A stretch of DNA of 64,000 nucleotides from Streptomyces anulatus (GCF_000721175.1 NZ_JOEZ01000016.1:372001-436000), one strand, 5' to 3'; shown: positions 1 to 8,996, counted from the stretch's first letter. Translations and numbers: made by a program. Notes: generated from the letters alone by a model not told the origin.

Positions 1-433
1 CGTGGTGGGGGCGCTGCTGCTCACGGGGCTCGTGCCGCTGCGGGGCCTGGCGCTCGTTCCGGTGGCGGGCATCCTCATCGGAGGGGCGCTCACCGCGACC
101 GTGCTCGGCGGGCGGCGGGCCCTGGACGAACTCACCGGCCGGCGCGGTGAGGTGGAGGCGGGCATGGCCCTCGGGATGCTCGACCGGGACGCCCGGCTGG
201 AGATCGTGCGGCCCGCGGCGTCGGACGCGTTGCTGCCCGGGCTCGACCAGACCCGGACGGTCGGGCTCGTCACCCTGCCGGGGGCGTTCGTGGGCATGCT
301 GCTGGGCGGCGCCTCACCCGTGGAGGCGGGCGCCGTGCAGCTGTTCGTCCTGGTGGCACTGATGGCGGTCCAGGTGGTGGCCGTCGCGGCGGTCCTGGAG
401 CTGGTCGCGCGCGGGCTGCTGCACCGGGACTGA
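1..433 (+). CDS. fetB: FetB-type ABC transporter permease, C-terminal part
   Basis: The 5' end lies outside the window; only the last ~143 residues are visible. They show hydrophobic segments separated by a conserved cytoplasmic stretch (DELTGRRGEVEAGMALG, then the TRTVGLVTLPGAFVGMLLGG signature). That signature is typical of the UPF0014/FetB family, integral membrane subunits of an ABC exporter linked to iron export or metal and oxidative stress in E. coli. The ATPase partner (FetA) would be expected just upstream. The reading frame is intact to TGA at 431-433. Family assignment is confident; the substrate is inferred from family only. Confidence 0.8.
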   Translation, partial: VVGALLLTGLVPLRGLALVPVAGILIGGALTATVLGGRRALDELTGRRGEVEAGMALGMLDRDARLEIVRPAASDALLPGLDQTRTVGLVTLPGAFVGMLLGGASPVEAGAVQLFVLVALMAVQVVAVAAVLELVARGLLHRD

Positions 434-510
434 ACCCCGGGGGCGAGGCAGGCCGGCCCCGGCCCCGGGGGCCGGAGGGCCGAGGCCGGGAAGGGGAAGA
501 GGCTGGGAAG

Positions 511-534
511 AGGGAGAGGGAGAGGGAGAGGGAG
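511..534. repeat. Short AGGGAG tandem repeat
   Basis: Four head-to-tail copies of the hexamer AGGGAG lie in the gap between two convergent genes, immediately beside the stop codon of the HAD gene. The purine-rich run sits in a 104-bp intergenic segment. It looks like simple slippage-prone sequence; no function is visible. Confidence 0.7.
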
Positions 535-537
535 GTC

Positions 538-1200
538 TCAGGCCTCGTCGATGTGCAGGCGGATCGTGCCGTCCCCGGCCGCCTCCACCCGTACCCGCGT
601 CAGGTCCTCGACATGGGCGTCCGGTGCGAGGGCCGCGGCGCGCGGGCCGACGCCCACGACGCGCATGCCCGCCGCCCGGCCCGCCGCGATGCCCGCCTCG
701 GAGTCCTCGAACACGATGCAGTCCGCCGCGTCGAAGCCCAGCTCCGCCGCGCCCTTGAGGAAGCCCTCGGGGTCCGGCTTGCTGGCCCCGACCTGCTCGG
801 CGGTGACGCGGACGGCGGGCATCGGCAGCGCGGCCGCACCCATCCGGGCCGTGGCGAGCGCGGTGTCGGCGGAGGTCACCAGCGCGTGCGGCAGCTCGGC
901 GATCGCGGCCATGAACGCGGGCGCCCCGCCGATCGGTACGACGCCCTCGACGTCGGCGGTCTCCTCGGCGAGCATCACCCGGTTGTCCGCGTGGTTCTCC
1001 TCCACCGGGCGGTCCGGGAGGAGGACGGCCATCGTGGCGTACCCCTGACGGCCGTGCACCACCTTGAGCGCGGCCTCGGGGTCCAGCCCGTGCTCGATCG
1101 CCCAGCGCCGCCAACAGCGCTCGACCACCGCGTCGGAGTTCACGAGGGTGCCGTCCATGTCGAGCAGGAGGGCGTGTGCGGTGAGGACGGTGGCCGGCAT
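538..1200 (-). CDS. HAD-superfamily sugar-phosphatase-like hydrolase
   Basis: A ~220-residue HAD hydrolase. Motif I is LLLDMDGTLVNSD near the N-terminus (Asp nucleophile and general acid). Motif II is ALVTSAD. The motif III lysine lies in GASKPDPEGFL, and motif IV is CIVFEDSEAGIAAG. The helical cap between motifs I and II puts it with beta-phosphoglucomutase / sugar-phosphatase type HADs, so a small phosphorylated sugar is the likely substrate. The start at 1200 is chosen because GGAG lies about 7 nt upstream and the protein then begins just before motif I; an in-frame ATG 69 nt further upstream would add only an unconserved tail. Cytosolic, apparently monocistronic, convergent with the FetB gene. 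Confidence 0.85.
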   Translation of the reverse strand: MPATVLTAHALLLDMDGTLVNSDAVVERCWRRWAIEHGLDPEAALKVVHGRQGYATMAVLLPDRPVEENHADNRVMLAEETADVEGVVPIGGAPAFMAAIAELPHALVTSADTALATARMGAAALPMPAVRVTAEQVGASKPDPEGFLKGAAELGFDAADCIVFEDSEAGIAAGRAAGMRVVGVGPRAAALAPDAHVEDLTRVRVEAAGDGTIRLHIDEA

Positions 1201-1432
1201 CGGCTGCTCCAGAACACGGGGAGATGGGCGAACGGCCCGGGTGCGCGTGCCGCGGGGCATGGCGTTCACGGGCTGCGAAGAGGGGCGCGGTACGAGGTGT
1301 TCCCGTACGAGGTCTTCCGTACCAGAGCAACCCCCGCCCGCCGGTCAGGGAGTGCGGGCGGGAGCTACTTTGTTCCACCACGATACAAAAACCGGGGCGG
1401 TAACGCCAGTCCCTCTGCCCGGCGGCCGGGGC

Positions 1433-2566
1433 TCAGCGGCGTCCGGGTCCGCGCACGCTCGTCTCCGCCTCCAGCGCCCGCCGGGTGTTCGGTCCGTACG
1501 TGCCTGTCGCATCGCCCTGGATCGCCTTGTACGACTGGTAGATCGCCACGGAGTACGCCAGCTGGTCGGTGTAGTTCCCGTCGGACGGCCCCGGGTAGAG
1601 CCACTCCCCGACGTTCCGGAGCCGGTTCTGCAGCTCGACGACCTCCGGGCCGCGGTCGCCGGGCCGCAGCGAAGGGCCGGCCGGTTCCGCGGACGGGGCG
1701 TCGGGTGTCGGGGCCTGGGGTGCGCCACCGTCCGGCGTGGACGACGCGCTCGCCGTCGGCGACGCGGACGCGGTGGCGCTCGGCGTGGGCTTCGGGCTCC
1801 GGGTCGGCGATGCGGACGCGGACGGCGATGCGGACGGCGTGGCCGATGCGGATCGCGTACGGGACGGAGTGGCCGACGCGGAGGGGGACGGGGCCACCGA
1901 CGCGGCCGGTTCGTCCTCGGTGTCCGGCACGCTCGTGGTGGCCTCCGGCAGGGCCTCGTCCCGGCTTTCGTCGCCGCCGAACAGCCCGCCGGCGAAGGCT
2001 GCCGTGCCGACCACCGCGGCCACGGCCGCCCCCACGGCGAGGGCCCCGAAGGGGCGCCTGCGGCGCGGCTGTACGGGGTCGGGGCCGAAGGCGGGGGCCG
2101 CGCCCGTACCTGCCTCCGTCCCCGGCATCCATGTCCCACCCATGCCCATGCCCACGCCCGCGTCCGGGCGGTCGCCGCCCAGGAACAGCGGCATCGTGGT
2201 CGCCGCCGCCCCCGCGGCGTCGGCCTCCGTCGGGCCGGCCCCGGAAGCCGGGCCCTCCCACGTGCCGGCGGGCCGTGTGCCCTCCCATGTGCCGTCCGGC
2301 CGTGTGCCCTCCCGCGTACCGAGCCCCGAGTCCGGCTCGCCACCCCCAGGCGCCCCGGCGTGGTCCGTCAGTGTCACGTACGGCCGGATGCGCAGCGGGT
2401 CGAAGTCCTCGGCCGCGGCGATCTCCGCCGTACGGGCGGCGCGCTGTTCGTCCTCCGTGAGCCGCGCCGGACGCGCGCCCGCGCCGCACCGGCACGGCAT
2501 CCGGTGCTCCGTGCCGGGCTCCCCGGCCGTCCGTCTCCCGCACTCCGGGCATGCGTGTCCGGTCAT
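1433..2566 (-). CDS. Peptidoglycan-binding domain membrane protein with N-terminal zinc ribbon
   Basis: A 377-residue protein with a modular layout. The N-terminus carries a treble-clef-like cysteine cluster (CPECGRRT ... CRCG). A cytoplasmic linker, then one membrane segment near residues 185-205, is followed by a long Ser/Thr/Ala/Pro low-complexity stalk (repeated SASATPS-type runs). The C-terminal ~75 residues form a PG_binding_1-like domain (LRPGDRGPEVVELQNRL ... YGPNTRRALE). This predicts a single-pass protein anchored in the membrane with its peptidoglycan-binding end outside. The start at 2566 has a strong GGGGAGGGG leader on the minus strand. Streptomyces carry several such proteins of unknown exact role; wall attachment or sensing is inferred. 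Confidence 0.8.
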   Translation of the reverse strand: MTGHACPECGRRTAGEPGTEHRMPCRCGAGARPARLTEDEQRAARTAEIAAAEDFDPLRIRPYVTLTDHAGAPGGGEPDSGLGTREGTRPDGTWEGTRPAGTWEGPASGAGPTEADAAGAAATTMPLFLGGDRPDAGVGMGMGGTWMPGTEAGTGAAPAFGPDPVQPRRRRPFGALAVGAAVAAVVGTAAFAGGLFGGDESRDEALPEATTSVPDTEDEPAASVAPSPSASATPSRTRSASATPSASPSASASPTRSPKPTPSATASASPTASASSTPDGGAPQAPTPDAPSAEPAGPSLRPGDRGPEVVELQNRLRNVGEWLYPGPSDGNYTDQLAYSVAIYQSYKAIQGDATGTYGPNTRRALEAETSVRGPGRR

Positions 2567-2745
2567 CGTGGGTCCCCTCCCCTTGAACTGCCTGCGATTA
2601 TGCAGCCCGCTCCGGGGAAGCCCAACGGCCTGCCGGGGCGCGGCCCGCCTCTGGCAGGCCATAACAGGGCGAAACGTCCAGGATGGGGGTGTAGTGGATC
2701 CGTGCATCAGTGGATCGGCGAGTTCAGCGGATCGAGGAGACGCCC

Positions 2746-4866
2746 ATGGCCCAGCAGCTGAGCCCGTCACCCCCGGCAGCCGGTGAGGGACAGCCCCATC
2801 GGAGCGTCCTGGTGGCGATCGGCGCGCTGCTCCTCGGCATGCTGCTCGCGGCACTCGATCAGACCATCGTCTCCACGGCGCTCCCGACGATCGTCAGCGA
2901 GCTCGGCGGACTCGACCATCTGTCCTGGGTGGTGACCGCCTACCTGCTGGCGGCCACGGCGGCGACCCCGCTGTGGGGCAAGCTCGGCGACCAGTACGGC
3001 CGCAAGAAACTCTTCCAGACCGCGATCGTGATCTTCCTGATCGGCTCCGCGCTCTGCGGAGTCGCCCAGAACATGCCCCAGCTGATCGGATTCCGGGCCC
3101 TCCAGGGGCTCGGCGGCGGCGGGCTCATGGTGCTGTCGATGGCGATCGTCGGCGACCTCGTCACGCCGCGCGAACGCGGCAAGTACCAGGGGCTCTTCGG
3201 TGCGGTCTTCGGCGTGACGAGCGTCCTCGGGCCGCTCCTCGGCGGCTTCTTCACCGAACACCTCAGCTGGCGCTGGGTGTTCTACATCAACCTGCCGATC
3301 GGCGTCGTCGCGCTGGTGGTCATCGCGGCCGTCCTGCACATCCCGGTCCGCCGCGAGAAGCACACCATCGACTACCTCGGCACCTTCCTCATCGCAGCCG
3401 TCGCCACCGCCCTGGTGCTCGTCGCCTCCCTCGGCGGTACGACCTGGGCCTGGAACTCCCCGCAGATCATCGGGCTCGCGGTGCTCGCCGTCGTGCTGCT
3501 CGTGGCCTTCATCGCCGTCGAGCGGCGCGCGGCAGAGCCCGTTCTGCCACTGAAACTGTTCCGGATCAGGACCTTCAGCCTCGTCGCGGTGATCAGTTTC
3601 GTCATCGGCTTCGCCATGTTCGGCGCGATGACCTACCTGCCGACGTTCCTCCAGGTGGTCCACGACATCACCCCGACGATGTCCGGCGTGCACATGCTGC
3701 CGATGGTGTTCGGCCTGCTGATCACCTCGACCGGCTCCGGCCAGATCGTCAGCCGGACCGGCCGCTGGAAGGTCTTCCCGGTCGTGGGCACGGCCGTCAC
3801 CGCCGTCGGACTGCTGCTGCTCCACCAGCTCGACGAGAACAGCTCCACCTGGCTGATGAGCGCCTTCTTCTTCGTCTTCGGCGCCGGTCTCGGCCTGGTG
3901 ATGCAGGTCCTCGTCCTGGTCGCCCAGAACTCCGTCTCCTACCAGGACCTCGGCGTCGCCACCTCCGGCGTGACGTTCTTCCGGTCCATCGGCTCCGCGT
4001 TCGGCGTGGCCATCTTCGGAACCATCTTCGCCAACCGGCTGACCGGTCAGCTGACGGACGCGCTCACCGGGCGGTCGCTGCCGCCGGGCGTCGACGCGGG
4101 GCGGCTGGCCGCCGACCCCCGGGCCATCGGGCAGCTCCCCGCCGACCTGCGGCCCTCCGTCCTCGGCGCGTACTCCACCGCCATCACGGACGTCTTCCTG
4201 TACGCCGTCCCGGTCGTCCTCCTGGCCTTCGTCCTCGCCTGGTTCCTCCGCGAGGACAAGCTCCGGGGCTCGGTGACCGCCCCGGACACCAGCCAGACCC
4301 TCGCCTCCAACCCCGTCGAGCGCTCCTCGTACGACGAGTGCGTCCGCGCTCTCTCGGTGCTCGCCACCCGGGAGGGCCGCCGCGAGATCTACGAGAAGAT
4401 CACCGCGCGGGCCGGATACGACCTGCTGCCGGCGGCCAGCTGGCTGCTCCTGCGGATCAAGCGGCACGGCACCGTCGAACCCGCCCGGCTCGCCGAGACC
4501 GCTCCCGTACCGCTGCACGTGATCACCGACGCCGCCCGGCAGGTCGAGGAACGCGGGCTGGCCCGCCGGGAGGGCCTGCAGATGATCCTCACCGACGCGG
4601 GAGCCGAGGCCGTCGTCCACCTCTCCCAGGCCCGCGAGGACTCCTTCGCCGAACTCCTCGGCGACTGGTGGGGCCCCGAGCGCCCCACCGACCTGATCAA
4701 ACTCGTCAGCGAACTGACCGCCGAGGTCAGCGGCTCGACCAGGGAGCGCCCTCACTCCCCGGCGCCTCCCCGCGACCACGAGGCCCACCTGCGCCACGAC
4801 GAGCGCGAGGCCCTCCGCCGGAGCCGCGACGACCTCGACGGCCACGGCCACCCCCGCCCGCCCTGA
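2746..4866 (+). CDS. DHA2-family MFS drug exporter with C-terminal winged-helix domain
   Basis: About 706 residues. The first ~510 form a 14-helix DHA2 (EmrB/QacA) drug:proton antiporter: LDQTIVSTALPTIV in TM1, GKLGDQYGRKKLF in the loop 2-3 motif, and a motif C-like GPLLGGFFTEHLSWRW. From about residue 526 the protein continues with a soluble segment (SSYDECVRALSVLATREGRREIYEKI, read in parts) that looks like a MarR-type winged helix: a helix-rich start, LAETAPVPLHVI as the recognition-helix region, and a wing-like RREGLQMILTDAG. Usual DHA2 pumps are ~480-530 residues. The start at 2746 has GAGGAG 6 nt upstream. The stop codon lies inside a repeat remnant. Confidence 0.85.
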   Translation: MAQQLSPSPPAAGEGQPHRSVLVAIGALLLGMLLAALDQTIVSTALPTIVSELGGLDHLSWVVTAYLLAATAATPLWGKLGDQYGRKKLFQTAIVIFLIGSALCGVAQNMPQLIGFRALQGLGGGGLMVLSMAIVGDLVTPRERGKYQGLFGAVFGVTSVLGPLLGGFFTEHLSWRWVFYINLPIGVVALVVIAAVLHIPVRREKHTIDYLGTFLIAAVATALVLVASLGGTTWAWNSPQIIGLAVLAVVLLVAFIAVERRAAEPVLPLKLFRIRTFSLVAVISFVIGFAMFGAMTYLPTFLQVVHDITPTMSGVHMLPMVFGLLITSTGSGQIVSRTGRWKVFPVVGTAVTAVGLLLLHQLDENSSTWLMSAFFFVFGAGLGLVMQVLVLVAQNSVSYQDLGVATSGVTFFRSIGSAFGVAIFGTIFANRLTGQLTDALTGRSLPPGVDAGRLAADPRAIGQLPADLRPSVLGAYSTAITDVFLYAVPVVLLAFVLAWFLREDKLRGSVTAPDTSQTLASNPVERSSYDECVRALSVLATREGRREIYEKITARAGYDLLPAASWLLLRIKRHGTVEPARLAETAPVPLHVITDAARQVEERGLARREGLQMILTDAGAEAVVHLSQAREDSFAELLGDWWGPERPTDLIKLVSELTAEVSGSTRERPHSPAPPRDHEAHLRHDEREALRRSRDDLDGHGHPRPP

Positions 4867-4903
4867 GAGCTTTCCGGTCGAAGGCCGCCCGACAGGCTCT
4901 GAG
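4863..4903. repeat. Short remnant of a MITE-like inverted-repeat element
   Basis: The segment begins CTGAGAGC and ends GCTCTGAG, an imperfect terminal inverted repeat. Its reverse complement matches the left end of the larger element at 55570-55740 (shared core GAGCCTGTCGGG followed by GGCCTT). It appears to be an internally deleted copy. Its first bases supply the TGA stop codon of the upstream exporter gene. Confidence 0.55.
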
Positions 4904-4950
4904 CACCCGGCGCCCGGGCCCGGGCACCCCCCTAAACGCAGGGCGCCGCG

Positions 4951-5439
4951 TCACAGCTCCTTGGCGAACCAGTGCTCCGCGTACGGGGTGCGGCGGTGGA
5001 ACGCCGGCACCTCCCGGTACCCGTGCTTCGTGTACAGCCCGCGCGCCTCGACCAGATCGTTGCGGGTGTCCAGCCGCAGCAGCCGTACGCCGTACGCCCT
5101 CGCCGCCTCCTCCAACGCGGCCAGCAGCAGCCCGCCGCCGCCCGTGCCCCGGAACGCCGGCCGCACGTACACCCGCGTCAGCTCCGCCGTACCCGGCCCG
5201 GCGGCCTCCGTCAGCACCAGCCCGGCGCAGCTCGCGGCCTTGCTCCCGTACCGGCCGACGACGAACTGCCCGGTCGGCGGCGCCAGCAGGTCGGCACCGT
5301 CGTCGTCGAGCCCGTCCGCTATCTCCTCGGCGGTCGCGGGCCGCTGCCAGTAGCGGCTCGCTACCTCGTCGTAGTAGTCCCGGCGCAGCGCGCTCGCGTC
5401 GGGGGAGTCGAATCGTTCGGCGGTCACGGTCCAGGTCAT
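4951..5439 (-). CDS. GNAT-family N-acetyltransferase
   Basis: About 162 residues with the GNAT core. The acetyl-CoA loop appears as VYVRPAFRGTGGGGLLLAALE (split here: VYVRPAFRG and GTGGGGLLLAAL), a variant of the R/Q-x-x-G-x-G/A motif. It is followed by LLRLDTRN and LYTKHGYREVPAF, the usual beta5 and C-terminal 'YxKxGF' region. The acceptor substrate cannot be read from sequence. The start is uncertain: ATG at 5439 gives MTWTVTAERF, and ATG at 5448 adds three residues; neither has a clear Shine-Dalgarno. It is a single gene between an exporter and the divergently transcribed serpin gene. Confidence 0.8.
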   Translation of the reverse strand: MTWTVTAERFDSPDASALRRDYYDEVASRYWQRPATAEEIADGLDDDGADLLAPPTGQFVVGRYGSKAASCAGLVLTEAAGPGTAELTRVYVRPAFRGTGGGGLLLAALEEAARAYGVRLLRLDTRNDLVEARGLYTKHGYREVPAFHRRTPYAEHWFAKEL

Positions 5440-5500
5440 GTGGGGCATTCTTGCTGCCGCACGGCCGAACGACGACGTGATTCCTGTGTAGGGGGCAGCA

Positions 5501-6673
5501 GTGACTGATGTGTCCGCGACCGCGACCGGTGCGGTATCCACGACATCCACCCCATCCACCCCATCCACGACCGGAGCGATCCAGCGCCTTGCCGAGCGCT
5601 GGATGCGGGACGGCATGGCGGCGGGGGAGGGCCGCGACCGTACGGAGCCAAGCACCGGCTTCGTGTGCTCGCCCGCCGGGCTGTGGCTCGCCCTGGCCGC
5701 CGTGGCCGCCGGTGCCCGCGGCGCGACCGCGGGCGAACTGCGGGCCCTCCTCGGCACCGCGGACCGGGAGGCCGCGCCGGCCGTCACGGCGGTGGCCCGC
5801 GAGCTGGGCCGGACCGGGGCGCTGGGTGTTGCCACCCGGGTCTGGAGCCGGGTGCCCGTGCTGCGCGCCTACCGGGAGGCGCTGCCGGACGTCCGCTTCG
5901 ACCCGATGGACCCGGCGGCCGTCGACGCCTGGGTCCACGAGGCCACCGGCGGGCTGGTCGAGCGGCTGCCGCTGGAGATCAGCGACGAGACCCTGCTCGC
6001 GCTGGTCAACGTCCTGGCGCTGAAGGCCCGCTGGGAGAAGCCGTTCGAGGGCAGGCGGACCCGGGACCTGCCGTTCACCGACGCGGCCGGGGTGGTCGGG
6101 CCGGTGCCGACCATGACCAAGGACGTGCCATGGGCCGACGCCTGGACGGTGGGCGGGGCGTACGTCGTCGAGCTGCGCTGCGCGACGGAACCGGGCGGCG
6201 CTCCCGGTGCCCGGGTCCGCTTCGTCCTCGGGGAGCCGGGTGTGGGCCCGGAGCGGGTGCTGCCCGCGGGCTGGGCGCCACGGTCGGCGGGCGGCGCTCT
6301 GGACACCGACCGGGTGACCATCGGGCTGCCACGGCTCTCCCCGCGCACCCGCGTGCTCGTCACCGGGCAGCTGCCCGCCCTCGGTGTACGGCTGGCCACC
6401 TCCGACGCCGCGGACTTCTCCGGCCTCTCGCCCGAACGCCTTACCATCTCCGACGTGATCCAGGAGACCGTGCTGAAGATCGCCGAGGAGGGGGTGGAGG
6501 CCGCCGCCGTGACGGTGGTCGCCATGGCGCGGGCGGGCGCCGCCCCCCGGCCGCAGCGGGTGCACCACATCGCCTTCGACCGGCCCTTCGGCATCGTCGT
6601 GCTGGCCGGAGCCGAGGACGTACCGCTGTTCACCGCCTGGCAGGCGGACGCCCCCACCGACCCGGACTTCTGA
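5501..6673 (+). CDS. Serpin-family protease inhibitor
   Basis: A 390-residue protein with the serpin layout: FVCSPAGLWLALAAVAAGARG (helix B region, read in parts), LALVNVLALKARWEKPFE, the breach/shutter-like LTISDVIQETVLKI, a hinge EEGVEAAAVTVV, and the C-terminal FDRPFGIVV strand. Inhibitory serpins have a hinge close to EEGTEAAAAT, so this one is probably inhibitory. Counting from the hinge puts the scissile bond near MARAG; P1 (Ala or Arg) is uncertain. No signal peptide is seen; the N-terminus has a Thr/Ser/Pro run from a short CCATCCACC repeat. GTG start at 5501 with GGGGG upstream. It probably guards against endogenous or foreign serine proteases inside the cell (inference). Confidence 0.85.
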   Translation: MTDVSATATGAVSTTSTPSTPSTTGAIQRLAERWMRDGMAAGEGRDRTEPSTGFVCSPAGLWLALAAVAAGARGATAGELRALLGTADREAAPAVTAVARELGRTGALGVATRVWSRVPVLRAYREALPDVRFDPMDPAAVDAWVHEATGGLVERLPLEISDETLLALVNVLALKARWEKPFEGRRTRDLPFTDAAGVVGPVPTMTKDVPWADAWTVGGAYVVELRCATEPGGAPGARVRFVLGEPGVGPERVLPAGWAPRSAGGALDTDRVTIGLPRLSPRTRVLVTGQLPALGVRLATSDAADFSGLSPERLTISDVIQETVLKIAEEGVEAAAVTVVAMARAGAAPRPQRVHHIAFDRPFGIVVLAGAEDVPLFTAWQADAPTDPDF

Positions 6674-6881
6674 GGCCCGGGGCCGGGCCCCGGCAGGGGG
6701 CAGGCGCCCTCAGTTGGGTCCTGGTCATCCCCGCGGACGACTTCTTCCGGACCGAAGCAGGATGACAGTCAGGCAAAGAGGGGGTTGATTGTGTCTACCT
6801 CGTAGGGCAGTGCGAGGCTTCATCCGGCGTGGCCCCCAATCGAAGGGGCGATGCATGGAACGGTGGGAGGGTCGGCGCAGC

Positions 6882-8996
6882 GTGGCGAATGCGGATCACA
6901 GTGTGCGCGGTGACGCGGCGGCGGGCACGGGAGCGGGAAGCGGGCTGACCAGGGCCCTGCTCTGGCTGGTCGTGGCCGTGCTGGCGGTACGGCAGGTGGC
7001 GGTGGTGCTCCGGCGGCCACCGGGGGAACGGCTCCTCGATCTGGAGACCTGGACCGGGGAGAACGGCGTCCTGCACCTGACGGGCTCGCTGTACGACAGC
7101 GGCCGGTTCACCGGAACGCCCTTCGCCGGGCTGGTCCTGAAACCTCTCACCGCCTCGGCCCAGCAGGCCCTGGGTGTCGCGTGGACGTTCGGGTCCCTGC
7201 TGCTCGTCGTCGCCCTCGGCCTCGTCGCGGCCCGGGCGCTGCCCGGACCGGTGGGCCGGCGGACGGCCCTGCTCGCGGCCCCCGTCGCGATCAGCCTGTT
7301 CATGCTGTCGCTGCCGGTCCGCAACGCCCTGCACCTGGGCCAGACCAGCATCCTGCCGGTCCTGCTGGTCCTCCTGGCCTGCTTCGTCGTCCGGGAGCAC
7401 CGGGCGGCGGGCGTCCTCGTCGGCCTCGCCGCCGCCTTCCAGCCGGTGCTGCTGCTCTTCGCCGCACTGCTCTGGCTGACCGGCAGGCGGCAGGCGTCGG
7501 TGAGCGCGGGCGTGACCTTCGCCCTCGCCACGGCCGCCGCCTGGGCCGCGGCGCCGAAGGACTCGTGGACGTACTGGGTGCACCATCTCGCAGGCGCCGG
7601 GCTGGGCGAGCGGCCGGACAGCCTGGCCAACCAGTCCCTGCACGGGGCGCTGCTCCGGCTCGGCCTCGAAGGGCCCGTCGAGATCGCCCTGTTCCTGGTG
7701 CTCTCCGCCGCCGTCGTGGTCGTCGGCCTGCGGCGTGCGGTGCGGTACGCCCAGGACGGGCAGCTGCTCCTCGCGGTGGCCGTGACCGGCTGCGTCGTGG
7801 TCGCCGTCTCGCCGACCGCCTGGCAGCACCAGCTTCTCTGGGTGCTCCTCGCGGTCGTCGGCAGGGTCGGCAAGCGGGCGTCCGACCGGCTGGTCTGGCC
7901 GTCCGTGGTGCTGCTGGTCGTCACCCTGCCGGGAACGATGCTGCTGCCGAACATCGAGACGCTCTTCCCCGTACGCGACAACGTGCTGCTCCTCGCGGCG
8001 ATCGGCGCGGCCTGCCTCGCCCCGTTCCTGCCCCGCACCTCGCCGTACTGGCAGCACCCGGTCCCCACCGACTACGCGGAACCGGTCGCGGCGCGCTGGA
8101 GACGCGTCCCGCTCCTGCCGTTCTGGCGCCGGGTCCTCACCCGCCCCAACCTGCTGCTGGAACTCCTGCTCATCCGGGTCGTCTACTCCGCCTACGCGCA
8201 GGTCCGCCTCGCCGCCCGGGCGGGCCGCCCGCTCGCCGAGGAGCACGGCCGGCAGATCTACGCCATCGAGCAGTGGCTGCACATCGACATCGAGCACTGG
8301 GTCAACCACACGGTCGTCGAGATCACCTGGCTGCGCGAGTTCTTCGACTACTACTACTCCACGTTCCACTTCATCGTCCCGCTGACGATCCTGGGCGTGC
8401 TGTACGTGCGCCGCCCCGCCGACTACCGCTGGGTCCGCTCGTCCATCGGCTTCGCCACCCTGCTCGCACTCGTCGGCTTCTGGCTCTACCCGCTGGCCCC
8501 GCCCCGGCTGATGCCCGGCCTCGGCTTCATCGACACCGTCCACGGGGTGCAGGACTTCGCCAAGCCCGACTACGGGACGCTGACCACCGTCACCAACCAG
8601 TACGCGGCGATGCCGTCGCTGCACTTCGGCTGGTCGTTGTGGTGCGGTGTGGTGATCGTGATGCTGGCCCCGAAGCTCTGGATGAAGGCGCTGGGCCTGC
8701 TGCACCCGTTCTTCACGATCGCCGCGATCGTGGCCACCGCAAACCACTGGGTGCTCGACGCCGCCGGCGGTGCCCTGGTCGTATCGCTGGGCTTCGGGCT
8801 GACGTATGTGCTGTCGGGGCCGCGGAAGCTGCTCACCGGGCAGGAACAGGCGACCGGGACGGCGGCGACGAAACCGGCGGAGCCACCATCCGCCGAGCAC
8901 GAGCACGCGTGTGCGTCTGCGCCCGCGTCCAAAGCAGACGCCGAACCCGCCCTCGTACCGGAGCACGAACCCGCCGAAAAGGTCGGCGGCAAGTAG
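6882..8996 (+). CDS. Bifunctional GT87 glycosyltransferase / PAP2-phosphatase membrane protein
   Basis: About 704 residues with two membrane domains. Roughly residues 20-390 are a multi-helix GT-C type domain resembling GT87 (polyprenyl-phosphomannose-dependent mannosyltransferases). Residues ~430-660 form a PAP2-like module with MPSLHFGWSLWCG (PSxH-type motif, ~576) and ANHWVLDAAGG (His/Asp motif, ~620), which would hydrolyse a lipid phosphate or diphosphate. A charged Ala/Pro/Glu tail ends the protein. The fusion occurs in streptomycetes; a role in cell-envelope lipoglycan or lipid-carrier recycling is inferred. GTG at 6882 follows GGGAGG at 11 nt; ATG at 6855 with AAGGGG at 6 nt is an equally possible start. 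A hairpin terminator follows. Confidence 0.8.
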   Translation: MANADHSVRGDAAAGTGAGSGLTRALLWLVVAVLAVRQVAVVLRRPPGERLLDLETWTGENGVLHLTGSLYDSGRFTGTPFAGLVLKPLTASAQQALGVAWTFGSLLLVVALGLVAARALPGPVGRRTALLAAPVAISLFMLSLPVRNALHLGQTSILPVLLVLLACFVVREHRAAGVLVGLAAAFQPVLLLFAALLWLTGRRQASVSAGVTFALATAAAWAAAPKDSWTYWVHHLAGAGLGERPDSLANQSLHGALLRLGLEGPVEIALFLVLSAAVVVVGLRRAVRYAQDGQLLLAVAVTGCVVVAVSPTAWQHQLLWVLLAVVGRVGKRASDRLVWPSVVLLVVTLPGTMLLPNIETLFPVRDNVLLLAAIGAACLAPFLPRTSPYWQHPVPTDYAEPVAARWRRVPLLPFWRRVLTRPNLLLELLLIRVVYSAYAQVRLAARAGRPLAEEHGRQIYAIEQWLHIDIEHWVNHTVVEITWLREFFDYYYSTFHFIVPLTILGVLYVRRPADYRWVRSSIGFATLLALVGFWLYPLAPPRLMPGLGFIDTVHGVQDFAKPDYGTLTTVTNQYAAMPSLHFGWSLWCGVVIVMLAPKLWMKALGLLHPFFTIAAIVATANHWVLDAAGGALVVSLGFGLTYVLSGPRKLLTGQEQATGTAATKPAEPPSAEHEHACASAPASKADAEPALVPEHEPAEKVGGK

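Noticed and set aside
2767..4851. 694-codon frame antisense to the exporter
   Set aside because: Asp/Glu/Gly-rich composition typical of antisense frames of GC-rich membrane-protein genes; no family features.
4727..6568. Long minus-strand open frame opposite the serpin gene
   Set aside because: It is Arg/Gly/Pro-rich and covers the serpin and acetyltransferase genes on the wrong frame; no domain is visible.
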